Shown: in pieces, positions 35,101-48,163 of the stretch
How the letters are laid out: each line of letters opens with the position of its first letter
Numbering within the stretch: the stretch's first letter is position 1
Assembly (NCBI RefSeq): GCF_030867145.1
Contig: NC_134427.1
Span: 15,523,001 to 15,587,000 of the forward strand
Reading direction: 5' to 3'
DNA length: 64,000 nt
DNA from: Opisthocomus hoazin
Lineage: Eukaryota > Chordata > Aves > Opisthocomiformes > Opisthocomidae
The notes under the pieces: model-generated
Database searches by the model: none
Seen by the model: the letters and a program-made list of their open reading frames with translations, nothing else
Told to the model about the DNA's origin: nothing
Translations under genes and position numbers: made by a program

Positions 35101-36843
35101 CATAGCGCTGGGGATTTTGTTCTCAGACTGTCACACCGGCCAAAGGCAAGCGTCACACGCAAGTCTGCATGTATTATGTCAACACGGTTCCCTCTGTCAG
35201 CCGAATGCGTGCTCTTAGCAGAAATGCTAGATCGGTGTGACAAGCCCTCCGACCAGAACGCTGCGCTGAGTAGGACTAATGGTGTTTCTGTCTCCGAGCG
35301 CTGGCCGTTCCCTGCCTCTGCCGGGAGCGCAGGCAGGACACCCAGCCCGCTCTTCCCGGCTCGGGCCGTTGGCCCGCGGAGAGCATTGGCACAGCGCAAA
35401 GTTTTTGTTTGTTTGACTGGGGCTTTTTATTTATTGTTCCAAGACCTCTGGAACTTCCTGGCTGGCCTGGGACATGTTTCTGTCCGTTTTTTTTGTTTAA
35501 AAGTCAGTGTTCAGGCTTTGGTGGCTTCTTGATACGCTCCGACGTGCAGGTTTTCTAGTTACGGATGTGAGAAATGGTCAGCGGAAGGTGGTGGGTATCT
35601 TCCCAGCTTGCTTCTGAAATTCAGAGGGTTTTGTTGTAGCAGAGATACATCATCCTTATCTGCAAAGATAAAAAGAAATGCTTATACTTTCTACATCATC
35701 TAGATCAGAATAATTTCACTGTACTTTTTTAGCATCACACCTATTGTATTGTTGCCTTTTTCCTGACGTACCTATTGCTGTTAGTTTTGTGATATCTTAT
35801 AGCTTTCTTTATAAATTGTGTTGATTTCCAGCTGCTAATTTTATAGTGCATTTTCTATTTGTTACATATTTTATTTATTGCTTAATTTGGCTCCTGTCCT
35901 AAAAAATCTTCTTTTAAACTAAATAAACTTTTTGAATATAGTACTGCTTTTTGGGGGGCGAGGGAGGGTTCTACTAAGGCATCTTTGAACATCTCCCAGT
36001 GAGCACTGTCCCATTTGCTTGTATTTAGGTGTTTTCTCTCAGATATTTTTGTCTCTGATATTTTTGTGTTTTCTAGTTTCGGGAAACATATTTTAGAGAC
36101 ATTGCATTGGACCATATTCCATTTCCTTATCTCAGGTGCAGTTGAGAGCTGTGATCGGTTTTCTTCCAGCTATTGCAGGATTTCCTTGTTCTAGAAAGCT
36201 AGCTATTGCATGTAGGTGTGTTGAGATTTTTTTTTTTAATTTATTCATGTATTTATTTTTTTTTAGCACCGCAAATCCTCCAGCATCTGCCACAAGCCTG
36301 AAATTACATCTTTTCTTTCCGTACACTGCGGGTAGATGCTTCAGGAGCTGCTCATCTGTTCCGCTGATTCATTTGTCTATAGCAAACTCCCACCAGTGCT
36401 TCTGATTTATCCAGCCTCTGACCCTCTGAAATGTCAGGGACTGTGCAGCAGATGTCTTGGCCTTCTGGTGGGCTCTGTTGAGGAAGCGTGCTGTTTGTCG
36501 ATGAAACAGTTTGAAGGTTGCTGGGACTCCAGGGGAACCTGGACCTGCATCCCATTCTCTGCTCGCTGGGCCTTCTGACACGGGCAGGTGGCACCCGACA
36601 CCCCTTGCGCTCCAACGGGAATGGGTGCCTGTGACTTCAGTGGGTGAGCTGCTGACAAATGCTCTCACTGTCACTTCTCTGCTGTTGGTGGGGAACAATC
36701 CATGACAGCGTCTGCTTTTAGTGCCGTTACTGACTCGCTCAACTGGGTGGCGATGAGTTGTGCCGTATCAGGCTGACCGCCAGCGATGCTCCCTGCGCTG
36801 TCACCCGTGGGAATGCTAACTGCAGCAGCAGGGCTGCTCTGGA
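31781..36843. other. Unassigned intron stretch before the first intronic CR1
   Basis: Beyond the CpG island tail and the CpG-rich patch at 34800-35400, I see AT-rich DNA at 35640-36290 with T-runs and no gene. Confidence 0.55.
34800..35400. promoter_or_regulatory. Intronic CpG-rich patch 3 kb into MTNR1C intron 1
   Basis: I count about 47 CpG in 600 bases at roughly 56% GC, close to one observed per one expected, in an intron where CpG is otherwise depleted. Overlapping open frames occur on both strands (34743-35399 minus, 34972-35532 plus) but show no domain. It may be an alternative promoter, an enhancer-type island or an exon of an unknown transcript. Confidence 0.4.
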
Positions 36844-37092
36844 GAATCACAGAATCATTAAGGTTGGAAAAGACCTCTAAGATCAAGTCCAACCATCAAC
36901 CCAACACCACCGTGCCTACTAAACCATATCCTGAAGTGCCACATCTACACGTTTTCTGAACACCTCCAGGGATGGGGACTCCACCACCTCCCTGGGCAGC
37001 CTGTTCCACTGCCTGACCACTCTTTCAGTAACGAAATTTTTCCTAACATCCGATCTAAACCTCCCCTGACGCAACTTGAGGCCATTGCCTCT
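36844..37092 (-). mobile_element. CR1 LINE fragment, 3' about 250 bases
   Basis: A minus-strand CR1 3' end with tail AATCACAGAATCATTAAGG on the plus strand and a three-base deletion in the otherwise shared GATCATCAAGTCC block. It is 5'-truncated just after the CGCAACTTGAGGCCATT block. Confidence 0.94.
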
Positions 37093-40000
37093 GAGAAGCC
37101 TGGCTGGGGCTTGGCGCGGCGATGGCAAGGGCTGGATGGCTGGTGCAGAGCAGTTGTCGGAAGCGGTCTGTGGTGTGAGCAGCGGGGCTGTACCCAGCAG
37201 GCACAGTGGAGCAGGCGTGCCAGTGGGATGTGCCAGTGGGATGTGCCGGTCCCTCCGCGGCGCATCCCGCTGCTGCAGCCCCCTGCCCCTGGGGCTCTGC
37301 AGGCAGGAGCTGGACCACGGCCATCGGCTGCAGGAGGTGGGAGAACTGGTAAAACCTGTGCGAAAATGAATTTGGATTAAGGTAAAGTGTGAGCTGTGAG
37401 TGTAACAGCAGTCTAAAGTGAAGAACAATCTTCACCTGTTTTTTGCTAGAAGGCGATTTGCACAGTAAGGCACAGAGGAATGGCGCCTTGCTTGGTCACA
37501 GCCCCACGGCCAGGCTGGTTTGGAGAGGCCTCTGACAGCATCACCTGCACATGCTCCAGCTTTGGTGGGGGTTCAGGTCGGCTTCCCTCCCAGACCCTTG
37601 CACTTCTCTCCTCCCAGCAGTGCTGCGCTGGGCTCCTCCTGGGCTGCGGGAGCAGCGAGGTGCCTGGAGTGCTGAGGAGGAGGAGGGTCAGAGCTGCTGT
37701 CCCACTCGGAGCGACATTCATGGCCCCGTGCTGTGCTCCGGGAGCTCAGGAGGAAGCGATGGCTCGCTTGGGGATGAGCAGTTCAGAAGTTTTTTTGGAA
37801 TGCAGTTGCTTCAGAAATATTTCTAAATCGGTCCTTTGTACAGCTCCGTAGGGGATCCCAAGGGAATTCCATCCCATCAACCCTGTGAGGTCAAAGCCAC
37901 CAATTTTTGGTTTTACTTTTTTTTTTTTTCTATTTTTGCAGGAACCCCCCTTCCCCCCTGCAGTTCATGTAGATGGGAGTATTTTTAGGAATGCTGGATC
38001 TCAGGAGCCCCGTTGTGAAACTTTGCGGAACTTCCAGCAGAAATCTCTATTCCTCCCTCTCCCATGACACGTTGGTTTTCAGGACAACCCCTGCTTGGAG
38101 CAGGACCTGAACGCAGCACCGTAAGTTCTGAGGCTGGGGAATGGTGTTAAAATACTGTTAGTCACGCAGTAAGTCAGCAGTGCTCGGTGTACGCTTCAGG
38201 TGTACCGGTGGTTTGGTAGCCAGATGGTACGTGGTCAAGTGAGTGATTGTATGATAAATGTAAGATTTGAGAGAAATGAATTGGGTTTCCACTAGAAACA
38301 GTAATTCTGGCAGTTCTGAACTGAGGAATATTTGTCTGTGCAAAGTGTTCGACAGAAGTTTCGTTACGTGTTGGTGCAGGTCCCCATACAGTTCCCCTCA
38401 AATTAGCTGAAACAAAATTCCCCTGCTTAGGAAGATCTGTGTCTTGTACCAGGCAACACAACACCCTGCCTCCCCGGGAGGGCCACCCCGTGGACCTCGA
38501 TGAGAGTTAGCAAGCCAGGTTCAGCTCGGCGCTGAGCTCCCATGCTCCCTCTCTGGATCCTTCCAGCCCCTTTGCCCTTCCTTCAAAGGCTTTCTCACTT
38601 TTTCTGTTCAAGCCCGAAAAGCATTACTGCCCCAGGACTTGATGTTCCTGAAAGATGTGGGGAGCCAAGTAGTGGCTTAGATAATTGCAAATAATGAATT
38701 ACCTTGCAGAGAGTCCTTCAACACAAGGTGGCATGTGTTTTGGGAAGAGGAAGGGTGAGCATGTGTGCTCGAAGTAGCTGTTCCCCGTGTGACTTGTGGA
38801 GTGGTTAATTAAAAGGCTTAAAAAGACAACTATTATGTGGTGGCCTATAAATAAAGTGGAAATTAATTCAGGGATGGGTTTTGTTTGCTTTTTTTTTTCT
38901 TTTTGCTTTTTCATTCCATTTTGTTTGCCTTTCTTTCTCTGTGCAGGATGTTTAATCCCTTCAAGTCTGTCCCACAGCAGAGAGCAGGGGTAGAGGAGGA
39001 CAGGAGCGTCCTTTGGGCTCGTTGGCAAGGAAGAGGCTGCGCCACAGTCCCAGGATGCTCCTGTCCCCGACAGCTCTGGTCTGATGGGACTCCTCTTTTT
39101 GGAAGACACACAAGGAAACTCTCAGCATAGCTTTCTCTTGTTTAACTGTTCTAATTCCTGAAAGTTGGAGTGAGGACCAGTGAGTCCCTGTCTTCTGAGA
39201 CCATCCACTTGGTGTCTTCTGTTGAGAGACCTCAGATCTTGCTTTGTTGAACAATCCCTGGCGTCACCTTCAGTTGAGAGGTTGACAAATGCTTCAATGG
39301 CTGTGGGGGACTGAGGTCCAGCAGCCCAGGGTCTGACCTGCCCTGAATCCCTGATTGTCCTTTGGCTTAGATGCAACACTCATGGGCCTGGGCTTGGGCC
39401 TGGGTGGATTTCAAGCACAACTGAGCTGGACGCCGGAGCTGCTGGGGAATGAGTGTGTCAGGGCTGCGGATCCCGGGTCAGCATAAAAGGACCCAGGCAG
39501 AGATGGGTTCAGCGAGGCCTGGGGCAGGAGGGTGTGCAGAAGGTGAGGCAGGAGGGGGCTAAGAGGGAATGCTGATGGAGTGGTGAGAATCCGGCCACAG
39601 CAGAAGAGTGGCAACCACAGCCAAAGTGAGCAAGGATGCTCAGACTAACTGACCTGCGTCTCTTCCCCATCCCCAGGGGAAGGGGGAGGAGGACTGGCTG
39701 CTCTGCCTGTTGCAGACATTCATGTTTGACAGGGCGGGCAAGTGGGTTCAGGAGACCCTGATGTCTTCTGGGAGAGAAGGTAGCTGGCCCCGTGGGTGCC
39801 AAGCAGGCATGCAGCCTGCAGCTCCCACAGGCTCCACGAGCCGTAAGTTAAATGGAGTTTAACATATTTCATCTTATTCCTGGCCCTGTGTCTGGCCTTC
39901 AGATCTCAGCTGCGAGTTTTATTTCTGCAGATACTGCAGCAGAAAATAGAGCAAATTGAATCTTAATGGGGTGGGTGACATCCGCAGCAGAGTCACATTT

Positions 40001-43000
40001 GGAACAGCTTTAGGAACTGGAGCCCTGGCCCGTGCTGCCGGAGGGAAACGCTGCCTGGCAGCTGGGCAGGAGGAGCAGCATCCCACTGCATGGCTCCTGC
40101 GAGGCGTGGGCTGCCCGCACGAGCCAAGATGGGGTCACAGGGCTCTCCTGGGGCTTTAGCTCTGCCCTGCTCCTGGGGAGATTCACAAGGAGGGATATGG
40201 GGAAAGGAGATGTTCTCCAGGTGGTCCAGGATTTTCCACTGACTTGCGCAGGGTGACTAACTTGCTTTCTTATGTGCTGTGGGGTGAGGAGAGCCTGTTG
40301 ATGTTGGCGACTGCAGCAGCTTAAGCCAGCCCTGGCAATTGCATACGAACAGGGGGGTTTATGGAGTGGGCGGCAGGTAGAGGAGATAGGAGAGAGTAAA
40401 AAACTGGGATCGTGGTGCATGGGAACAGGTTTGGGCTCTGCTTTTAGGGTGGAACTGCTGGAGACGAGGAGGAGGTGATCTGTGCCCAGGGCTGGTTTTT
40501 CTGTACCTACCCAATCCACCAACTTACTCTCCTGCTTGTGTCTGCTGGCCAGTTTCAATGGCAGGAGCCATTCAGATCTCACTGTCCTCCCACTCCTTCT
40601 TTGGCCGTGAGTCCCACCTGCAGGCTGCTGAAATACTCCTGCCTGGCCTCTTGAGTGTTGTGTGTTTGCCCTCCGATGTACTCATCACCACTCAGCTTTG
40701 GGGCTTCCTTGGGCCAGGGGAAAGTCCCTGGCTCGGAGGAGAGCGGAGTCACACCAGCATGGGCAGGAGGGATCGGGGCTCGCCCATGTGGTGGGCGAGG
40801 GAGGAGCTGACGGGAGCTGTTTTTGAGGCACGCTGACAGTGGAGAGAAGGGTTGGGGACATCGGGGGAGGCATGCGGGGCTCCCGCTTGTGTCCCTGGGG
40901 AATGATGAGGCAGGGATGGCAGTGCGGTGGCGCTTCCCCCACGCTGCTGTCGGTTTGCAAGCAAAACCTAGTGTTGTTCTTGGCTGGTCCCTAGGAAAAT
41001 GAATTGTACCATGTTCAAAATATTCGCTCCTGGACTTAATAATATTGCGAAAATAACTGAAATGTATTTCTTTCAGAACCTTATGGTATTCCATGGAAGT
41101 GCTGTCTGTTTATCTGCTGGGGTTGCCAAGCATGTACTCCAAAGCCAACGTTCATGCAAGTCATCGCTCTTTGAAATAGGAGGGGAGAACAACAGCCTGT
41201 GTTGGTAGCTGTGCCCCGGTGCTGTCTGAGGACAACGGCTGTGCGTTGTACCATTCGCTACCTGTGGCTTTTCACCAAAGTTTCTTGTGTTGACATCGCT
41301 AGAGAGGTGTCTTAGGGAGCAGAGCTGGGGATGGGTGGCTGGGTAGCCTTCCTCTATGACTACACCTTTTCAAGGTTAATTTGTTCTTCAGTCTCTGCAC
41401 CTATAGAGACTGTTCTTCAGCCTCTGCATGTCAAGGTCCTCCCTCCTCGTCCTTTACTTTGAGATGCTCTAGAACTTTATGCAAGTTGCATCAGTTGTGG
41501 GAAGTTGCTCAGTTGCTGGGAAGGTGGTGGAGGCCTCACTCTGCATTGGCCTGGTGTCTTCTCTGCAGAACTGACATGAGCCACCTCAAACATAATCAAA
41601 CTCCAGCCCCTGTGACTGATTCCCCAGCCGAGTGAAGTAGCCCAGCCTTACAGCACCTCCAGGCCGAGCCTGCGGCTTTTCTGTGTGGTCGGGGAGGAGG
41701 TCAGAGCTGAAACTGAGGAAGAGTCTGGCCAACGGCGCCATGAGGACATGGACATAAGGTGTGTTAACTTTATCTCAGTCGTAGTAAACACACTTTTTCC
41801 AGTTCCTGGTACAAAGACTAAAAGCAAGGCACGACAACATAAAATATCCCTGGAAGAGGTTTCCAGTAGCATTTGGAGTAGTCTGGAGCTGGCAAAATTC
41901 ATACTCCTGCCTTTGTCTCACACTCTCCATCGCCCTCTGTCACACTCCCCTCCCAGCTCCACTCCTGGTGGAGGACAGATCATGCTCACACGAACGGTGT
42001 CTGTTAATACCTGATGGCAAATATACCTGTCTCTTCTGAGGTTTGCACTATTAGCTTATTTACAAATAGCTCGTATCATCTCAGCCTCTCAATGAACAGC
42101 AGCAGCAAAGGTGAAAATGGGTTAAAAAGTTACCTGTCCTCTGCTTTCCTTCACTAGCTCTGCCTGTTTTCTTTCTGGCCTTTCCAAAAATATTGGCACC
42201 GTCTCTGGGATTTTCAGTGCTCTGCTTTGCAGGGAAAAAATAAGCTAGAATAAAGTATACCATTTGCTTTTATGCAGAAGTCAATGTTGCAAAGTCAGAG
42301 ATTATATCTTGGCTTTTCTTTAATTTCTAGTTTTCCATTGGAGCCCTTTTCTACCATGCCTTAGATAGGAGTGTTAAGTCAGCAGCAAACTCTGCCTTTA
42401 TGTCTTAGGTCTTATGTCTTAAACAGGCTTTCTGCTAATCAAAACTGATCAGGTAAAACTAACTGGACTAAGTTGAAAGCTTGCTGACAAAACTCTTTAA
42501 AATTAGGTGTAACTGATTGGCACTGAAATGATGAGATATTGCAGCATGAATTGCAAGCTCTCCCTCTCCCATGCTCGTCCGTGAGAGTTTCTGTAGGGAA
42601 GGCAGAAGTGGGGTGTGAGGACTTCCAGAAAAGGCACGTGTGATGGGAGAAGGAAGGACTTGGTTAGTGGGAGGCTGTCAGGCTGATCTCTGCCTTCAAA
42701 CAGGCAGCCTTGCCTGCTGAGAGCTGTCATGGCCAGCAGTTAGGGCGAAGAGCAGCAGCAGGAGTCACAGCTCTGTGCCTTCCAGACGAGACTGGAGATG
42801 CTTCCGCAGATGATGTTGCTTTCTTGCTGTGACTCACCTGGGTGCCCAGGGTGCAGAGCAGTGCCCTTGCACAGCACCCTGTGTGTTAAGGGTTTGACAA
42901 ACCCAGCCTGCTGCAGGGTGCCCTCTTTTGGGGCACTTCTCACCCAGGTGAGGAGCGGACTGAACATCTAGGCACATGCAGAGGTCTTCTGATCCTTCAG

Positions 43001-45045
43001 AGACACACCAGTTTTGTCCTCGTAGGAAAATGGAGAAGTTGTTGGGCAGTGTACTCATGTTGCTCCTGCCAGATGCCCACCAGCCAATTCTTACTGACCC
43101 AAGACCTCGCTGGGGACTTTGGAGGGCTCTGCTTTCAGGAGGACAGCTTCAGTGAACAATATGTCCCTTGCCTGGTCTAGATTAGCCTTGAAAGGTGGGG
43201 TGATGCTGTCTGCCACCACCTAGCTAAGTCCTTCTAAAAGGCAAGTCAGGGCGGAGGAGCTGGGAACTGACTTGAGGGAAGACCTAGGTGGGAAAACTAG
43301 GGTTTCCCATGCAAGGCAATGAGGGAGTAAAACTGGCTTGCCCTGCCTAATTAGGACAATAGACTAATTAGCTAATGGAAGAGGACTTCCCAGTGTGGAG
43401 GTACAACCGGAAGCCATTAATTAGAAGTCTTGCTGAATCCGAGGCTTGACAAAGCCTTTGACATTAGTGTGGGAGCAAGAAATAACCACTGGATGAACAC
43501 CAGCATTGTGTCCCTCAGCAGACACACAGCCTTCTCCGCCTTCTCTATCAAGTCTTTAAAATAATAAATTTGCTTTGGAATAAATTATACAAATATGGAA
43601 ACAGAGCTGTGGGCAAGGAACAAACAGAGTTTACAAGGAGCTAGACTGTTTCGGCCTTCCCATGGCAGCATCTGTTCTTCCTGACTGGTATTTTGATTGC
43701 AGTTCTCTCATTCGTTATTTCTTTTTTGAGACAAATTTCTCCCAAGAGAGGCTGGATTTCTTCTGATTGATCGTTAGCTTTACAAAACCTGTTGCTGCTG
43801 CTGGACTGTTCCCATTGCTTTGATGAAGCAGTCTTTCACAGTTTTTTCTTACCTTTGGAAGTGATTCTTTTGACCATTTGCAACAAATGTGAAAAGATAA
43901 CCACTTTTCCTCTCAGGTGGAATGAAGACAAATGATCAAACTGTGACACTTTTTTCCTGCAATGTGATCCTGGCTTGTAATCAAGCCTTCCATTTTCCTC
44001 TCCCCTCTTTTTAAATGAGCTTCAGTTTCCAGTTATCAACAAAACTTTCAAATGGACCCCTCCAAGCAGATTTTACCCTATGGTTTAATAATGGACGCAC
44101 ACTTGTGTATATATCTCGCTGGTGAGGTTTGTTCGTGAGGTTTTAATGGTTTGTACTCAGAAAAGATAAGAGTTGGCCAAGAGGTGGCTGGCTTGACAGA
44201 AGTTTTGGTGTTAAGGAGAGGGTGGTTGTGCTGCAAAGTTATCGTGCACTGTGGTCCTGGGCTTGTTGCCGTACGTCTGTAGCGCTTGGGTGATACCCCC
44301 TTGTTGTGAAGGTCCTTACTGCACAGCTGGTGAGTTGTTGGGCCAGGCCCTTAGCTACAAGCTGCCCTTAGCTGTGGTAAAATCCCCCCCCAAAGTGGGA
44401 CGGAAGGGTACAGCATATCAATGAAGAGGAATTGCTGAGCAGCCTTTTGTTTGGTTTAGCTTTCTGCTGTGAACATCTACATGGAGTTCATTTTGAAATA
44501 GAAAGCTGACTGGTTATTCTGCACCATGTCACCCAAGAAAAGCCCTTCTTTTTTTAAAGAAGAAGAAACAGAGAAGCGAATTCCTGCAAAGGATTAGTTT
44601 TGTGCCTGTCCTTCCACACACCCTTACTTCTCTAATTCTGCTGAGACTGCTCTTTCACCGGGGAAGCCAGGAAGGGAGGGCAAAGGTGCTGTGTCCAGGG
44701 CATCTGAATGCGTTTGGTTGCTGACTGCAGGATGAGGATGCCAGCACGGACAGGCGCCTGGCAGAGTATTGCACTTCTATCTTTGGAAACCCAGAGGCCC
44801 TTTTTGTTCCAATGGGTCTGTTTTAACTCTTGGGCTTTCCTCAAAGCGGTGTTCTCAGTGTGTGCCAAATCCTTTTTAAAGTAACTGGGTGGGATTCAAA
44901 TTGGTAGCCCACTAAACACCGTAAGTACCTGCTGGCACAGCTGCATTTGTTGTGGCATCTGGGCTGCAATGCGGCTAGCAGAGCAGAAACATGTTCCCCT
45001 CTGCATTAGAGGAACAGATGGTTTCCTGCGGGTCTTGAGCATGAT
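37093..45045. other. Unassigned intron stretch
   Basis: About 8 kb without recognised genes or repeats, apart from a T-run near 37917-37930 and T-rich patches near 38889-38935. Frames at 40010-40582 and 40579-41094 (minus) have no domain. Confidence 0.55.
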
Positions 45046-45292
45046 GGCCTCATGTTGTGTCAGGGGAGGTTTAGATTGGATATTAGGAAAAATTTCTTTA
45101 CTGAAAGAACGGTCAGACATTGGAATAGGCTGCCCAGGGAGGTGGTGGAGTCACCATCCCTGGAGGGGTTCAAAAAAATGTTAGATATGGCACTTGGGGA
45201 CATGGTTTAGCAGGCATGGTGATGTTCGGTTGATGGCTGGACTTGATGATCTGAGAGGTCTTTTCCAACCTTAATGGTTCTATGATTCTATG
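45046..45292 (+). mobile_element. CR1 LINE fragment, 3' about 247 bases
   Basis: Plus-strand orientation: GGGGAGGTTTAGATTGGATATTAGG leads to the 3' tail GGTTCTATGATTCTATGA. It belongs to the same subfamily as the copies at 24464, 29962 and 36844 but is inserted the other way round. Confidence 0.95.
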
Positions 45293-47990
45293 AGCACTGG
45301 TGTTTTAGTTCTAAAAATTCTAGTAGTAATGCAGCTAGAGTGGGTGCTGGTCCCAGGGCATGTCTGTCCCTGCTGTATCCCTTGCACTGGTCTTGCGGAG
45401 AGGAGATGGTCCTGGCCACGCGTGCTGCTGGAGGCTGCCTGATGAGGCTGCTGGCCCCAGTGATGCTGCGTGTGGGGCTGGCTGCCCTATGGTCCCTGCC
45501 GAAGGCTGGAGCACGGACGTGTGAGCTGCCACACCAACGGGGACTGCAGAGCTTGGCACATCGCTGTCGGGAACAAAAAGCAATGCACGCAACGGGTGTG
45601 ATGTCCGTGCATAGGGTGTTGAGCGCCCGTCCCGTTCTGCTGCTGCGCTGTGCGTTCCTGGGGGGGAGCAGAGTGGGGGAGAACAGGGTGGATTCAGGAG
45701 AGAGAATGATTGTCTCCCTCCTGGGCACCCTAGAGCTCAAAATACTCGAACACCTTTGCTGTAATGGGAAGATAAGTACTTTGCGATCATGCTAAAAAGA
45801 TACTGCATAGAAGACTTCTGATTTAGCATCTTTTGTTCTTCTGACTGGTGCCGACTTTAAAGCAGGCGACGTATCTGCTGGAGTGGCCTTGAAGTGGCAC
45901 AGGAATAGCAACAGGGGAAACTGGAGTGGAAATTCTCTGCAAAGTTGGTAAAAGGACAGCCCGAAGCTGAAATGTCCTTCAGTTGCAAAAAGGATGAAAG
46001 CTTTTGCTTGAATACAGCCGCTGTCTTGTATCTCTGCCTATGATCTTTGTGGGTATGTATTTGTCAAAAATGGATTTCAACTTCTGTTGTGGAGGGTGTG
46101 AGTAGTTAGAAAGCTTTTGTTCTGGGTATTTAGGTAGCTGGGAATAAAACCCGATGCTATCGATATCCCTGCCACCTAACTGGGCCCGACAACTTTTATT
46201 CTTATCCTTCACACTCAGGAAAGTAAGACAGAAGATGGGATTTCTTTAGCATGGTGACGAGCTGTGGACTGTAACAGGAGCAGCCTTTCCAGGGGACTGC
46301 TGCTGGGCGAACGCATTTCAGACCCGCTATGTGCTGCGCTCTCTGTCCGAGACAAGGAGATTCAGAGCTGTGGTACCTGGACGAAGCTAAGATGTATTTT
46401 TATCCATCCTGTCATTAGGTTTACTTTGTTTCTGTCACAAATGCCTAGTCTGCATTTTAGCAGGGATAACGCTTCTTCCTCTGGAGTATTGCTGGTGGTA
46501 GGATGTGAGGCTTACAGATCACCTGTCTGTGGAGCTATAGTTTCACCTGCATTCACACTCTGCTTCATTCCTTCTCCCTGCTTTTACAATTATTTTGCTT
46601 GTAATTGCTTTTCCAAACTGTGGAAAGCTACTGGCATTCAGGAACTCTCGACCTCCACCACAGAGAACACAATTCTTCTGCATTCTCGATCAGTAAGTGT
46701 TGCATAACTCATTACTCTAATAACACTTAAGTTTTCAAACATTCACGGGTTGCTTAAAGATACTAACTCTGTGAATTCAGAAAGTACATGTCTGATAATG
46801 CATCAGATCTGTTCCTCTTGCCTCTTGTATTTCCCTGTCTTCCTCGCAATCATGCTATATTAATTATTTCAGTGATGAACAGCGTCTGCCTAGAATTGTG
46901 TATCTTGACAAGTAAGAAGCCAGCAAAAATTCAAAGCAGCACAAGGCAATCTTGACATGGGACTTGAAAATGCTGCAGAATTATACCCGAAGAGATCAAG
47001 CACCTCTGTTTCAAAATTGCTGTGTGCTTTTCCCTTCCCTCTGAGCAGTAAATGATCTGCATTAAAACACTTCAGGTGTGCGACAAAACACCTCTGTATG
47101 TAAGCAGCCAAAAGACAGACACAGAGCAAGAGGAGGCCAAAACGATTTTGTGAAGCAGTGTGCAGCCTGATAGCTTAAGATCTGTGTTGTGAATCATTGT
47201 GCAGAAAAATAACCTTTTGCCCACGTGAATGGATTTGGATAGGCTTTAAAAGGAAAGGGTGACACGAAGCCTGTTGCTTGGGTGGTTGGGTTTGCCTTGT
47301 GATGAGGACACTGTCCTTCTGGGTCACCTCTACAGCCACCCTCTCAGTCCCCCCTTTCCTGTGATGCTCCCTTGGAGGTGGGCCGAGACAGTTTCACACT
47401 GGGAAGTGATGTAAAGCCACCGAGCAGGGTTTCACAGCATGGAAAATATTTGCTCTCATCTGCCAGTCTTCTGCTTCCTTTTCCTTAATCTCTGAACATC
47501 TCCATGCATAATCTCTCCTATAATTATAACCGCATTGGGACTAAGAGTGTGGTACCTTGTGACTTCTTTATTAATTAATATCTATTTGCTCATAGGACTC
47601 TTGTTTTCATTCACTTATGTTAAAAAATAGATTTTTATTTGCTGTTATTGGAAGTAGAGAATGTAGCATATGTTTAAGAAACACACACAAAACCAACCCT
47701 TCTTCTGTTTTGGGGAAAAAAAAATCCCAGCCACAACCCGTATTCAAGAGTTCCCAAGTATTTAAGCAAAAGAAGTAATTATCTTTAAGGAGTTAGATTT
47801 GTGGAGTGTTGTCTGAGAGTGACACAACTTTTTTAGGTAGTTGTGGAAAGGAAAGGTCTGGTGTGTGTGTCCGTTTGCAGTCTAGCTCTGGGACGTCCGT
47901 TTTGCAAAGCTGCACCCAGGAAGGTTGAAGTGGCTGGAAAGGTATAACTGCCAGCGACTTCGCATCGCGCCCTTCCCCTGCCCCTTTGCT

Positions 47991-48025
47991 GGGGCTGTGG
48001 GCAGGGGCTGTGGGCAGGGGCTGTG
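47991..48025. repeat. Short tandem repeat, 13-bp unit, nearly three copies
   Basis: The unit GGGGCTGTGGGCA is repeated twice exactly, followed by a partial third copy (GGGGCTGTG). A small VNTR-like tract with no gene attached. Confidence 0.9.
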
Positions 48026-48147
48026 CCGGGCCTGCCAGAACAGAGCCTGCGTGCTGAGCTCCTGCCCTGCTTTGCGTGGGCGCTCGTACGCCGACACGCG
48101 TGATTCACGTGCTTCGCCACCTTACCAAAAGCTGCAACTTCTAGTGG

Positions 48148-48163
48148 AAAAAAAAAAAAAAAA
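48148..48163. repeat. Run of 16 A
   Basis: A plain homopolymer in the intron. It is not preceded by an AATAAA signal or flanked by a recognisable retrocopy, so a processed pseudogene tail is not supported. Confidence 0.9.

Noticed and set aside
34743-35532. Opposed open frames of 218 and 186 codons in MTNR1C intron 1
   Set aside because: They coincide with a CpG-rich patch that is poor in stop codons. Not accepted as genes, although the patch itself is reported.
48148-48163. A16 run considered as the tail of a processed pseudogene
   Set aside because: No AATAAA upstream and no recognisable coding remnant on either side.
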